Below, one piece after another: positions 1 to 6,823 of a DNA stretch of 7,161 bases. Both the position numbers and the translations under genes were made by a program. The notes beneath the pieces are model-generated. The model worked only from the letters and a program-made list of their open reading frames with translations, made no database searches and was not told the DNA's origin. Each line of letters begins with the position of its first letter. Position 1 is the stretch's first letter. The stretch comes from Pseudomonadota bacterium (lineage in GTDB: Bacteria > Pseudomonadota > Alphaproteobacteria > Rhodobacterales > Rhodobacteraceae), in the NCBI GenBank assembly GCA_027623875.1, contig JAQBUS010000045.1, positions 1 to 7,161 on the forward strand, read 5' to 3'.

Positions 1-1077
1 TTGGGCTGGAAAAACAGCATTAAATTTTTCATTATCAGTAATCTTAACTTTTCGTGCTAATTCCTGGATGATTGGGTTAGTAAGCCCAGCATCAGTAACA
101 TCAGACACATCTATAGTACCTCTAACAGCCGCAACAGCGACAGAAAAAGGTAAAGAGTACTGCGCCTGCTCGGTATTACTCGCCATCGAACATAACTTCT
201 TAGCCTCATAAAAACTATCGATAGTCACAGATTCGATTTTCTCAGGGTCTATATGATGTTCACGAATTAATTCCAAAACAGCTTCAACAGCGGGTTGAGC
301 CCAACGACAAACCGGATAAAGCTTGATATACTGCTCGTTAATATAAAAGTGTTTTCCTAAATCTTTCCAGTACTCTGATACATCGTCTCCTTCAATCGTA
401 ACAGCTGGAGCACCTGTAAACCCATCAGAAGCAAGATAAGCGGCACTAACTCCAGCCATTGATCCCCAACCAGATCCATCTTTAACCATGGTTGGGAAAT
501 CAATACAGCGCATCATTTGACTTCGAGGCCCATGATATTCTGCAATCCCCATAGCTTCCCGTGTCTTGTTGCTATCGAGAGAAAGAATGCGAGCTCCAAC
601 AGCTGCAACTGTGACGGCTATCCATGCACCTGACGTATGGTAATCTGGTACACTTGCATGTAGACTTACTCCAGCCCTAGTGCCAATTTCATAACCAATC
701 ACCAAGGCGGTAAGTAAATCGAGAGCATCGAGCTTATTTTCTGCCTCCGCCATGGCCAATAAACCTGGTATCAAACCACAGCCGATATGTCCTTTGCATA
801 GTAACTGCCCGTCATGCGCATCAAGCGAGTCAATTGTCATTCCATTTGCTAATGCGGCACCAACAGGGCTAACCAGCCTGCCATCCCACCAAAGACTAGA
901 CGCATCACCCCCAAAATGTCTTGCAGCATGATTACAAATAATTCGAGACAAATCAGTTTGTGAGCCCGCAGCAGATACTCCAAGGGTATCTACCAGTGCA
1001 CGAATAGCGTTATGCTTAACATCTGGAGAAAAGTCATCCCACTGTGCCTCATGAATGAAATTGATAACATCTGTCAT
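1..1077 (-). CDS. MmgE/PrpD family protein (2-methylcitrate dehydratase / cis-aconitate decarboxylase superfamily), partial
   Basis: The frame reads from an ATG at 1077 through 359 codons with no stop and runs off the left edge. Family members are about 450 residues, so roughly the last fifth is missing. The fold is recognised from the D-x-x-D-x-H segment DSLDAHDG (83-90) followed by KGHIGCGLIPGLLAMAE (95-111), the MVKDGSGWGSMAG block (197-209) and the IKLYPVCRW block (251-259). By alignment from memory, D86, H97, K199 and K252 fall where the superfamily keeps active-site Asp, His and Lys residues. Known members dehydrate 2-methylcitrate, decarboxylate cis-aconitate or epimerise iminodisuccinate in the cytoplasm. 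No prpB, prpC or acnD is adjacent, so the methylcitrate role is not supported and the substrate is unknown. A GAGG site (1086-1089 on the complement) lies 8 bases before the ATG and supports the start. Sampled lines here are near 50% GC, higher than the genes to the right. Confidence 0.9.
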   Translation of the reverse strand, partial: MTDVINFIHEAQWDDFSPDVKHNAIRALVDTLGVSAAGSQTDLSRIICNHAARHFGGDASSLWWDGRLVSPVGAALANGMTIDSLDAHDGQLLCKGHIGCGLIPGLLAMAEAENKLDALDLLTALVIGYEIGTRAGVSLHASVPDYHTSGAWIAVTVAAVGARILSLDSNKTREAMGIAEYHGPRSQMMRCIDFPTMVKDGSGWGSMAGVSAAYLASDGFTGAPAVTIEGDDVSEYWKDLGKHFYINEQYIKLYPVCRWAQPAVEAVLELIREHHIDPEKIESVTIDSFYEAKKLCSMASNTEQAQYSLPFSVAVAAVRGTIDVSDVTDAGLTNPIIQELARKVKITDNEKFNAVFPAQ

Positions 1078-1282
1078 TGAACCATCCTCATACTAAAAAA
1101 TCTCTTACGAAATATTATTTTTATACATTTACTCCACAGCCTATTATTATCCAGGCTACAAAACCCAGTTTGTTAATCTGATTAAAGCCGTCAAAACAAA
1201 AATTTAAGGTTTTAGCTACTACCTTGCGATACGATACTTATCAGTTTACCCAGGTATAAGTAAATTTGGAAATGGTGATAGT
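1078..1282. promoter_or_regulatory. Divergent intergenic region with a 13-base inverted repeat
   Basis: This 205-base AT-rich gap separates the 5' ends of the MmgE/PrpD gene (leftward) and the family 90 glycosyltransferase gene (rightward), so it must hold promoters for both. A perfect inverted repeat, TTAATC-T-GATTAA, lies at 1173-1185 in the middle and could be an operator. Leftward, a GATAAT-like -10 with a TTAACA-like -35 can be drawn, but the spacing of about 19 is long. Rightward, TATAAG at 1255-1260 is the best -10-like word, without a good -35. A tandem CGATA CGATA sits at 1227-1236. No reading frame of note was seen here. The regulatory role is inferred from position. Confidence 0.45.
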
Positions 1283-2215
1283 ATGATTAGAAGGCTGAAT
1301 TATTTTTCCAAAGCAATATTAAACCGATTTTTACCCGAGTATTTTCATAAAATCCGTACTCAAAATTTACTTAATTCAATTCAGAGTGGTTCTCCTAAAA
1401 CCGAAATTGAAAATCAAGTTTTATACTTAAACAAATTAAATACGATATTAGATATTAAAATCAATTCCACAATCTCTGAATTTATTAATTCAAATAGACC
1501 CTCATTGTACCAAATCGACCTACTTGAATACGCGCGCGGATTTGGAAGTAACCTACCAATAGCCTATGAATTTGGTGATATAACACACATTCCTCCAGTA
1601 CCTACGATAGTGAAGAGCCGACCAATAAAAGGTAAAAATCAAAACTCCGTGTTATTTCCACTTGATAAATTGCGTCACCTTATTTTCATGAAAGACAAAA
1701 CACCCTGGGCGAATAAAAAACCTTTTGCTACCTATAGGGGAAGGCCAAATAATTGGAAGCGCACAGCTTTGGTAGATCAATACTATAACCACCCCAGCCA
1801 TGATATAGGCTTCGTACACGCCCCAGATTCCCCAGAAAAATGCAAGTCTTGGCTGTCTCGACAAGAGCAGCTCAGTTTTAGATATATTCTTTCAGTCGAA
1901 GGTGATGATGTCGCGACAAACTTAAAGTGGATAATGAGCTCCAATTCAATAGCCGTAAGCCCACCCCTGGTTTATGAGACATGGTTCATGGAAGGTCTTT
2001 TAAAACCTGGGGTTCATTATATAGAAATAAAAGAAGACGCCTCAGATTTGGAAGAGAAAATAAACTATTACGAGCAACACCCAAAAGAGGCCCTGTCAAT
2101 AATTGAAAACGCCAATAATTGGACAAAGAAATTTACCAACAAAAAAACAGAACGTTTGTTGGCAACATTGGTGTTAAAAAAATATTTTGAATTTACTAAT
2201 TCTTTGTTGGATTAA
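1283..2215 (+). CDS. Glycosyltransferase family 90 (CAP10 / LpsA-like)
   Basis: A 310-residue cytoplasmic or membrane-associated protein with the family 90 glycosyltransferase domain in its C-terminal half. Visible family marks are FATYRGR (148-154), the downstream basic WKRTALV (158-164), FRYILSVEGDDVATNLKW (199-216), the run SPPLVYETWFMEGLLKPGVHY (226-246, where YETW is the family core) and the D-x-x-x-L-x-x-K helix that follows. Bacterial members (lipopolysaccharide A protein, capsule-associated CAP10) add a sugar, often xylose or glucose, to lipopolysaccharide or other envelope glycans. Donor and acceptor cannot be read here. The first 100 residues are lysine- and asparagine-rich and less typical. 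The ribosome site is weak: GGTGA at 1274-1278 is only 4 bases from the ATG. A five-codon frame (ATG at 1272, stop TGA at 1284-1286) overlaps the start and might couple translation. There is no in-frame upstream start nearby. It converges with the LpcC-like gene 60 bases away, which suggests a shared envelope-sugar role. Confidence 0.88.
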   Translation: MIRRLNYFSKAILNRFLPEYFHKIRTQNLLNSIQSGSPKTEIENQVLYLNKLNTILDIKINSTISEFINSNRPSLYQIDLLEYARGFGSNLPIAYEFGDITHIPPVPTIVKSRPIKGKNQNSVLFPLDKLRHLIFMKDKTPWANKKPFATYRGRPNNWKRTALVDQYYNHPSHDIGFVHAPDSPEKCKSWLSRQEQLSFRYILSVEGDDVATNLKWIMSSNSIAVSPPLVYETWFMEGLLKPGVHYIEIKEDASDLEEKINYYEQHPKEALSIIENANNWTKKFTNKKTERLLATLVLKKYFEFTNSLLD

Positions 2216-2275
2216 CCTTGGTCATAAAAATGTTTTAAAGTGGTAATTCTTAGCTCTGAGATTAGCTAACCGGAC

Positions 2276-3307
2276 TTAGGGTTCTAAACTCTTGTAAACC
2301 TTGGATACTCCATTAACCTCAGAGATAATCTGAAAATTGTCTTCAACATGCTTACGGCATAATTCTTTTCCCTGAATGGCTTTGGAGGGTTTAGAGAAAT
2401 ACTGCTCAATTGCTCTAGTTAGAAGTTCCTGATTGCCGGCCGGTACTATTTCACCAGTTTGGCCCGGCAGAATCATTTCCTCATAGGACCCAGCATCACT
2501 AGCTATAACCATTGTTCCTGATGCCATGGCTTCAAGCGGAGTAAGCCCAAAACCCTCATTTCTTGAAGGAGCTACATACAGGTCAATATCCTGATAGAAT
2601 GGCTTGATATCAACCACTTCTCCCATGAATATAATTCTATCAGAAAGATTTGCTTCATTTACTTTTAGCTGCAAAGCATTAGAAAATGATTTATGTGGAG
2701 CGGTAACTCGGCCGCAAACTAACGCTGTCCACTCAGGAAATTCAGGTAACAACTCAATCATTGCTTCAACGAATAAATCAGTTCCCTTGCTGTGTCTAAC
2801 ACGGCCAAAGCAACCTATAAGATATGCTTCGACTCCCTCAGCTTTTTGATTTAGGCTTGGCTTAAATAAATTAACATCAATGCCATGCATTACAACATCA
2901 TATTTAACCTCTAAGAATGAACCAGATTTCTTACTAGTTGCTATAACTCTATCCATTCTTTTGATCATCCACTTGGTAAACTTAGTGTGCTCTCTTTGAG
3001 CCGCAGAAGTAAAAACCAACTTAATAGGCATACCAAGGAGATACTTAGAAATAATACCTAATAGCATTTCGTTATTTCTTCTTGCGTGCCATATTCTATT
3101 GCACTTGGTTTTAGGTTTTTTCCAAAGCTTTAAAATTGAAAAATAACCAATTTGTGGAATACTCCCGGGCAATTTTGATCCCAATACAGAAATCTTTAAA
3201 CCCGATTTTTGCTGCTCCGGAATAAGCTGAATAATAGTACTAGTTACGCCAGAAAGGCGTTTTTTAAAATTAGTAGCTACTACCTCTATTTCAGAAACAT
3301 CCACCAC
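2276..3307 (-). CDS. lpcC: LpcC-like lipopolysaccharide core glycosyltransferase (GT4)
   Basis: A GT-B fold family 4 glycosyltransferase of 343 residues from the GTG start chosen here. The N-terminal acceptor domain carries KRLSGVTST (16-24), WHARRNNEML (73-82) and FTSAAQREHTKFTKW (99-113), which are close to the LpcC mannosyltransferase family. The donor domain shows GCFGRVRHSKGTD (165-177), whose Arg and Lys normally bind the nucleotide-sugar diphosphate, and APSRNEGFGLTPLEAMASG (246-264) with the E-x7-E pair at 251 and 259. Rhizobium LpcC transfers mannose from GDP-mannose to Kdo of the lipopolysaccharide core at the cytoplasmic face of the inner membrane. The same reaction is a reasonable inference, although sugar specificity in GT4 drifts easily. 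A longer frame opens at a TTG at 3367 but has no ribosome site, and the added residues are unlike the family. The GTG at 3307 has AGGG 8 bases upstream. A second GTG follows immediately at 3304. Confidence 0.85.
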   Translation of the reverse strand: MVDVSEIEVVATNFKKRLSGVTSTIIQLIPEQQKSGLKISVLGSKLPGSIPQIGYFSILKLWKKPKTKCNRIWHARRNNEMLLGIISKYLLGMPIKLVFTSAAQREHTKFTKWMIKRMDRVIATSKKSGSFLEVKYDVVMHGIDVNLFKPSLNQKAEGVEAYLIGCFGRVRHSKGTDLFVEAMIELLPEFPEWTALVCGRVTAPHKSFSNALQLKVNEANLSDRIIFMGEVVDIKPFYQDIDLYVAPSRNEGFGLTPLEAMASGTMVIASDAGSYEEMILPGQTGEIVPAGNQELLTRAIEQYFSKPSKAIQGKELCRKHVEDNFQIISEVNGVSKVYKSLEP

Positions 3308-3315
3308 TTTAAAAT

Positions 3316-3319
3316 CCCT
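3316..3319 (-). promoter_or_regulatory. Ribosome binding site deciding the lpcC-like start
   Basis: On the complement, AGGG lies 8 bases before the GTG at 3307, inside the longer frame that begins at TTG 3367. This spacing, together with homology that begins only after the GTG, supports starting the protein here rather than at the TTG. Confidence 0.6.
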
Positions 3320-3435
3320 AAACTCAAATATCTCTCCATATATATGTTTAAAGATAATGAATAACAAAACTTTATTAAGAAAATTAAGGAGTTAGTATCA
3401 AATATTATTTAAAATATTTTATCAATCAAATACCA

Positions 3436-3451
3436 CAGGTAGATCTATCTG
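3436..3451. promoter_or_regulatory. Imperfect 16-base palindrome upstream of yghU
   Basis: CAGGTAGATCTATCTG is a palindrome with seven of eight half-site pairs matching, around a perfect TAGATCTA core. It lies 50 bases before the yghU ATG in the AT-rich gap that also holds the lpcC-like gene's upstream region, where a dimeric regulator could bind. A -10-like TATTAT at 3474-3479 follows, but no matching -35 is clear. The operator role is inferred only from symmetry and position. Confidence 0.35.
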
Positions 3452-3500
3452 CAGGTTGGTGATAAAAACTCCATATTATATATAAGAATAGGAAAGTATT

Positions 3501-4361
3501 ATGAGTAGCAGTTTACCTTATTCTCCACCAAAAATATGGCAGTGGAGTACTGAAAGCGGTGGGGCATTTGCCAAAATAAATCGACCGATAGCTGGAGCTA
3601 CTCACGAAGAACGGCTTCCCGTAGGAGAACACCCTATCCAGCTATACTCAAATGCAACCCCAAATGGTGTAAAAGTAACTATTCTACTAGAAGAATTACT
3701 TGCCCAAGGGGTTACTGGAGCAGAATACGATGCTTGGTTGATTAAGATTGATGGCATGCAGTTCGGAAGTGGTTTTGTTGAAATCAATCCCAACTCCAAG
3801 ATCCCAGCGATGGTGGATCACAGTACTGAAACTCCTACTCGAGTTTTTGAATCTGGTGCAATTTTATTTTATTTAGCTGAGAAATTTAATATGTTTATGC
3901 CATCTAATCCCAATCAACGACCGGAATTCTTATCTTGGCTATTTTGGCAGATGGCTAGTGCACCGTATCTTGGTGGGGGTTTTGGCCATTTTTATAAATA
4001 TGCTCCTAGTAAAATTGAATACAGTATCGACCGCTTTACAATGGAGGTTAAGCGACAATTAGACGTTCTTGATCAAAATTTATCAAATAGATTATACGTT
4101 TGCGGTTCAGATTATACGGTCGCAGACATTGCCATTTGGTCATGGTATGGCCAACTTGCCTTGGGTCGTCTGTATGATGCAGGAGAATTTCTAGACGTAG
4201 ATAAATACAAAAATATCCTTAGTTGGGCCAACCGTATAGACGATCGACCTGCAGTAAAACGGGGCCGGATGGTTAATAAAACGAGCGGGGATCCTAAATT
4301 TCAACTTCATGAAAGACATAGTGCAAAAGATTTTGAAAATAAGACACAAGATAAAGTTTAG
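3501..4361 (+). CDS. yghU: YghU-type glutathione S-transferase / disulfide-bond oxidoreductase
   Basis: A 286-residue soluble protein that matches E. coli YghU (about 288 residues) nearly end to end. The N-terminal arm KIWQWSTESGGAFAKINRP (11-29) and THEERLPVGEHPIQLYS (34-50) is specific to this subfamily. The thioredoxin-like domain follows, with TPNGVKVTILLEELL (53-67), NPNSKIPA (96-103) with the cis-Pro, and FESGAIL (116-122), whose Glu-Ser pair binds the glutathione gamma-glutamyl group. The helical domain has GGGFGHFYKYAP (158-169) and the YTVADIAIW helix cap (205-213). The C-terminus has RPAVKRGRMVN (249-259) and LHERH (269-273), also typical. YghU binds two glutathione molecules and shows disulfide reductase and organic peroxide activity in the cytoplasm. 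AGGA at 3490-3493 lies 7 bases before the ATG. The gene stands alone, between the two minus-strand genes on either side. Confidence 0.96.
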   Translation: MSSSLPYSPPKIWQWSTESGGAFAKINRPIAGATHEERLPVGEHPIQLYSNATPNGVKVTILLEELLAQGVTGAEYDAWLIKIDGMQFGSGFVEINPNSKIPAMVDHSTETPTRVFESGAILFYLAEKFNMFMPSNPNQRPEFLSWLFWQMASAPYLGGGFGHFYKYAPSKIEYSIDRFTMEVKRQLDVLDQNLSNRLYVCGSDYTVADIAIWSWYGQLALGRLYDAGEFLDVDKYKNILSWANRIDDRPAVKRGRMVNKTSGDPKFQLHERHSAKDFENKTQDKV

Positions 4362-4451
4362 TCTAAATAAAAATTCTTTCTGCAAAGGAAATAACTCATC
4401 GCATAAAAGTGTAAACTAATAAGACGTTGCACTACTTAAGTTTAATTAAAA

Positions 4452-4853
4452 TCACTTAAATTTTCTTGTACAATAAAGACCAAATGCAGACGAGGATCCA
4501 GTTAAAAGTCCACCCCAGATCATATCTACCACAACAACATTGGACGACCAGTCTTTTAGAGTTGCCATATTAGTAAGATTGTATGTTCCGTAAGCAACAA
4601 TACCGAAAATGGCTCCTCTCCAAAAAACTTCTTTGATCTGGGAACCCTTTAAGGCAGGCTCAATAATTATAATTGCTACACCTAATGGGTAAATCAAATA
4701 AAACAATATCGCAGCCCACATTATGGGTTCTTCGTTTAAAAGGGTTCCAATATTTGGTTCATAAAAATAACCAACAGCATAATAAAGCCATACAAAGTCA
4801 ATTCCCAACAAAGCTATTGTCGTAAATAGAAATGATAAAAATAAATTCTTCAT
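4452..4853 (-). CDS. DUF2177 family small membrane protein
   Basis: A 133-residue protein with four predicted membrane segments (about 3-24, 43-65, 78-95 and 105-127). The DUF2177 marks are visible: GIDFVWLYY (17-25), ILFYLIYPLGVAI (49-61), GAIFGIVAYGTYNLTNMATL (80-99) and the D-x-x-W-G-G-x-L-T-G end segment (110-119). Its function is not known. It acts in the inner membrane. The open frame can be extended to a TTG at 4916, but that would put another hydrophobic stretch in front and lacks a close ribosome site. The ATG at 4853 gives the usual family N-terminus (Met-Lys, then a membrane helix ending in DFVWL) and follows a run of five G 4 bases upstream, a rather weak and close ribosome site. 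It is divergent from the DUF924 gene and convergent with yghU. Confidence 0.88.
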   Translation of the reverse strand: MKNLFLSFLFTTIALLGIDFVWLYYAVGYFYEPNIGTLLNEEPIMWAAILFYLIYPLGVAIIIIEPALKGSQIKEVFWRGAIFGIVAYGTYNLTNMATLKDWSSNVVVVDMIWGGLLTGSSSAFGLYCTRKFK

Positions 4854-4943
4854 TAAACCCCCAATTACATTCACAAATAAAACTATAGTGAATATAACTA
4901 AATAAATAAATGGCAATTTATATTAAAGCCTTGAGGAGTAACT

Positions 4944-5495
4944 ATGCATAAAGAAGTCCTGAGGTTCTGGTTTTCAGAATGCACACCCGAACAGTGGTTT
5001 AAAAAAGATCTCGCATTTGATAATATTATTAAAAGCCGTTTTCTTGAAACATATGAGAACGCCATACTTGGAAGGTTTCATTTTTGGTCTAAGGCACCTC
5101 ATTCATTGTTGGCTCTGATTATTATATTGGATCAATTTCCAAGAAATTTATTTCGAAACGACAAACTCTCCTTTGCGCATGACAGGAAGGCCCTGGAGTT
5201 ATCAAAAATAATACAAGGTAAACAATTTATTGCAAAGTTAAGTGACGACGAAAAATTATTTGCACTTTTACCAATAATACATAGTGAGGACATAAACGAT
5301 CACGAGCTGACTCCTAAAATATTAAAAGAACATCTGAGCACACATCCTCGTTTTGAACAAATAAGAACCTCTTGGAGCAATCACACCAAAGCAATAAAGA
5401 GATTTGGACGGTATCCACATCGCAATGCAACATTAGGAAGAAAAAATACACCAGAAGAAACAGTGTTTTTGAAAGGCCCTAATTCTGCTTGGTAA
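4944..5495 (+). CDS. DUF924 family protein
   Basis: A 183-residue soluble, mostly alpha-helical protein. The DUF924 pattern is complete: VLRFWF (5-10), QWFKKDLAFDNIIKSRF (17-33), the core ALIIILDQFPRNLFR (57-71), HSEDI (113-117), and the C-terminal RFGRYPHRNATLGRKNTPEE (153-172). These conserved Asp, Arg, His and Asn residues look like a binding or catalytic pocket, but no biochemical role is established for the family. The fold is reported to be related to TPR-like helical repeats. The length matches the family, so the gene is intact. GAGGAG at 4933-4938 sits 5 bases before the ATG and is the strongest ribosome site of any intact gene in the window. The 90 bases before it are shared with the divergent DUF2177 gene. 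Confidence 0.93.
   Translation: MHKEVLRFWFSECTPEQWFKKDLAFDNIIKSRFLETYENAILGRFHFWSKAPHSLLALIIILDQFPRNLFRNDKLSFAHDRKALELSKIIQGKQFIAKLSDDEKLFALLPIIHSEDINDHELTPKILKEHLSTHPRFEQIRTSWSNHTKAIKRFGRYPHRNATLGRKNTPEETVFLKGPNSAW
5480..5490. repeat. Direct repeat copy 1 (TAATTCTGCTT), at the DUF924 gene end
   Basis: The 11-base word TAATTCTGCTT covers the last sense codons of the DUF924 gene and recurs 60 bases downstream at 5540-5550, with partial similarity continuing a few bases past both copies (GGTAAATAC versus TTAAAAACA). It may be the trace of a small duplication or chance in AT-rich DNA. Confidence 0.3.
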
Positions 5496-5539
5496 ATACG
5501 TTATTGGCAGCATTTCTCCGACAAAAAGAAAAACAACAT

Positions 5540-5550
5540 TAATTCTGCTT
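5540..5550. repeat. Direct repeat copy 2 (TAATTCTGCTT), intergenic
   Basis: The second copy of the 11-base word lies in the 100-base gap between the convergent DUF924 and MFS genes. Nothing else was seen in this gap. No hairpin with a T-tract was found for either gene. Confidence 0.3.
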
Positions 5551-5595
5551 TTAAAAACACTCAGATGATACAAAATTAGTGCACCTCAACAGTCA

Positions 5596-6783
5596 TTACT
5601 TAAAAGATTTTTTTAAATGAAACTGGCGTGCTGAAATTCGAAACCCTACCCAGGCTAAACATGACAGAATTAACATTATAGAGCCAATATAAAAAGCTAC
5701 ACCAGTTGTGCCCGTGAACTGGGACAGGCTTCCGGCAAGTACTGGCGCAAAAAAAGTTCCAATATAAAATAAGGTAAAAAAAATCCCTAATCCAAAGGCT
5801 CTTGTTTCTGGACTTAATACCTCGGAAGGCAAAGACAAGATCGGCCCAGCTCCCAGTCCTCCAAAAATACCTATTAAAATAAAAGTCAGTATTAGCTCAT
5901 CAACATGAGGCAACAAAGACAAAAGACCCGCAAAGACAAGTAAACTAAAAAGTAATATCACATCTTTGTGACCCATTCGATCCGCTATATAACCGCCAAT
6001 CGGGATAGATAACACTGCCACCCATAACACAAGACTTGTAGCGGAACTTGCTTCCAAGATTGTCCAGCCTTTTTCAATAAGAAAAATGGGAGCAAAGCCA
6101 AAAATCATACCCAGGGCAGCATTATAAAATGTCCAAATTATCCCCGCAAACAAAACTGCCTTAAGTGCTGTCTTACTTATTTTAATTTTTCCGTTTTGTG
6201 GGGTCTTTACAAATTTTACCGGTATATAAAAATTAGTAAAAAGCAATAAACCTATTAGAGTAAAAAGAACCACAACACCCATTGCAAAATAAAAACTGGT
6301 GAGCTCTCCTACTAGTGGTAAGATTAAAAGGGCACTTGCGATGCCGACAGGCCAAGAGTTTGCAAAGATACCCATAGCCAACGAAATTTCTTTTCCATCA
6401 AAATAATCCGTTACCATTTTTGCCATTAAAACATTTAAAAAAACACCCCCAACTCCAGCAATTACCCGCCCCATTATTTGTAAATTATAGTGTGAACCAA
6501 CCATCGTTATTACTCCCCCCAAAAACATAAGTATCATGGCAGCAGTCACGACTTTCTTATCACCATAAATTCTTCCTACGGCTCCTCCGGGCAATGCAAG
6601 AAAAATGCCTGGTGACACATATAACCCAATGAGGATTCCTAAATCAGCTATTCCAATACCAAACTCATTCACCATAAGGGGAGAGAGGGAAGCTACGGAC
6701 TGAAACTGGAACCCCATAGTCACGCGGGCAATAAACAAAACCCCGAGCATAACCCATCTATTGGTATTTTTATTTGGTTCCAT
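5596..6783 (-). CDS. Major facilitator superfamily (MFS) transporter
   Basis: A 395-residue inner-membrane transporter with about twelve hydrophobic segments in two six-helix halves, split by a polar, lysine-rich loop at about 187-207. The two motif-A loops between helices 2-3 and 8-9 are visible as GGAVGRIYGDKK (66-77) and GGYIADRMGHKD (263-274). LQIMGRVIAGVGG (101-113) fits helix 4 of the family. The overall look, with an early PGG and a short length, recalls the CynX/NimT-like anion and small-solute transporters, but the substrate cannot be read from sequence. An AAGGTG ribosome site (complement of 6794-6799) is 10 bases before the ATG. It starts 40 bases after the dehydratase-like gene on the same strand, so the two are probably co-transcribed, and the substrate may be an amino acid or related acid. 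This is inference. Confidence 0.93.
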   Translation of the reverse strand: MEPNKNTNRWVMLGVLFIARVTMGFQFQSVASLSPLMVNEFGIGIADLGILIGLYVSPGIFLALPGGAVGRIYGDKKVVTAAMILMFLGGVITMVGSHYNLQIMGRVIAGVGGVFLNVLMAKMVTDYFDGKEISLAMGIFANSWPVGIASALLILPLVGELTSFYFAMGVVVLFTLIGLLLFTNFYIPVKFVKTPQNGKIKISKTALKAVLFAGIIWTFYNAALGMIFGFAPIFLIEKGWTILEASSATSLVLWVAVLSIPIGGYIADRMGHKDVILLFSLLVFAGLLSLLPHVDELILTFILIGIFGGLGAGPILSLPSEVLSPETRAFGLGIFFTLFYIGTFFAPVLAGSLSQFTGTTGVAFYIGSIMLILSCLAWVGFRISARQFHLKKSFK

Positions 6784-6823
6784 TATTTTGTAACACCTTA
6801 GTATTTCAAAAATTATTATTTAG

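Noticed and set aside
1652..1864. Minus-strand 70-codon frame inside the family 90 glycosyltransferase gene
   Set aside because: Antisense to a well-supported gene, no family resemblance and no ribosome site.
2250..2269. Weak hairpin TTAGCT / AGCTAA between the two convergent glycosyltransferase genes
   Set aside because: Only six mostly A/T pairs with an eight-base loop and no T-tract, so not a credible terminator.
2604..2849. Plus-strand 81-codon frame inside the LpcC-like gene
   Set aside because: Antisense shadow of a conserved glycosyltransferase domain.
3602..3799. Minus-strand 65-codon frame inside yghU
   Set aside because: Antisense to a near full-length YghU match.
4191..4385. Minus-strand 64-codon frame over the yghU 3' end
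   Set aside because: Mostly antisense to yghU, no recognisable product or start signals.
4436..4459. Weak hairpin TTAAGT / ACTTAA after yghU, followed by a short T-rich stretch
   Set aside because: Six A/T-rich pairs with a twelve-base loop, overlapping the DUF2177 stop; could arise by chance in AT-rich DNA.
4854..4916. 21-codon N-terminal extension of DUF2177 from a TTG
   Set aside because: No close ribosome site, and family proteins begin at the later Met-Lys.
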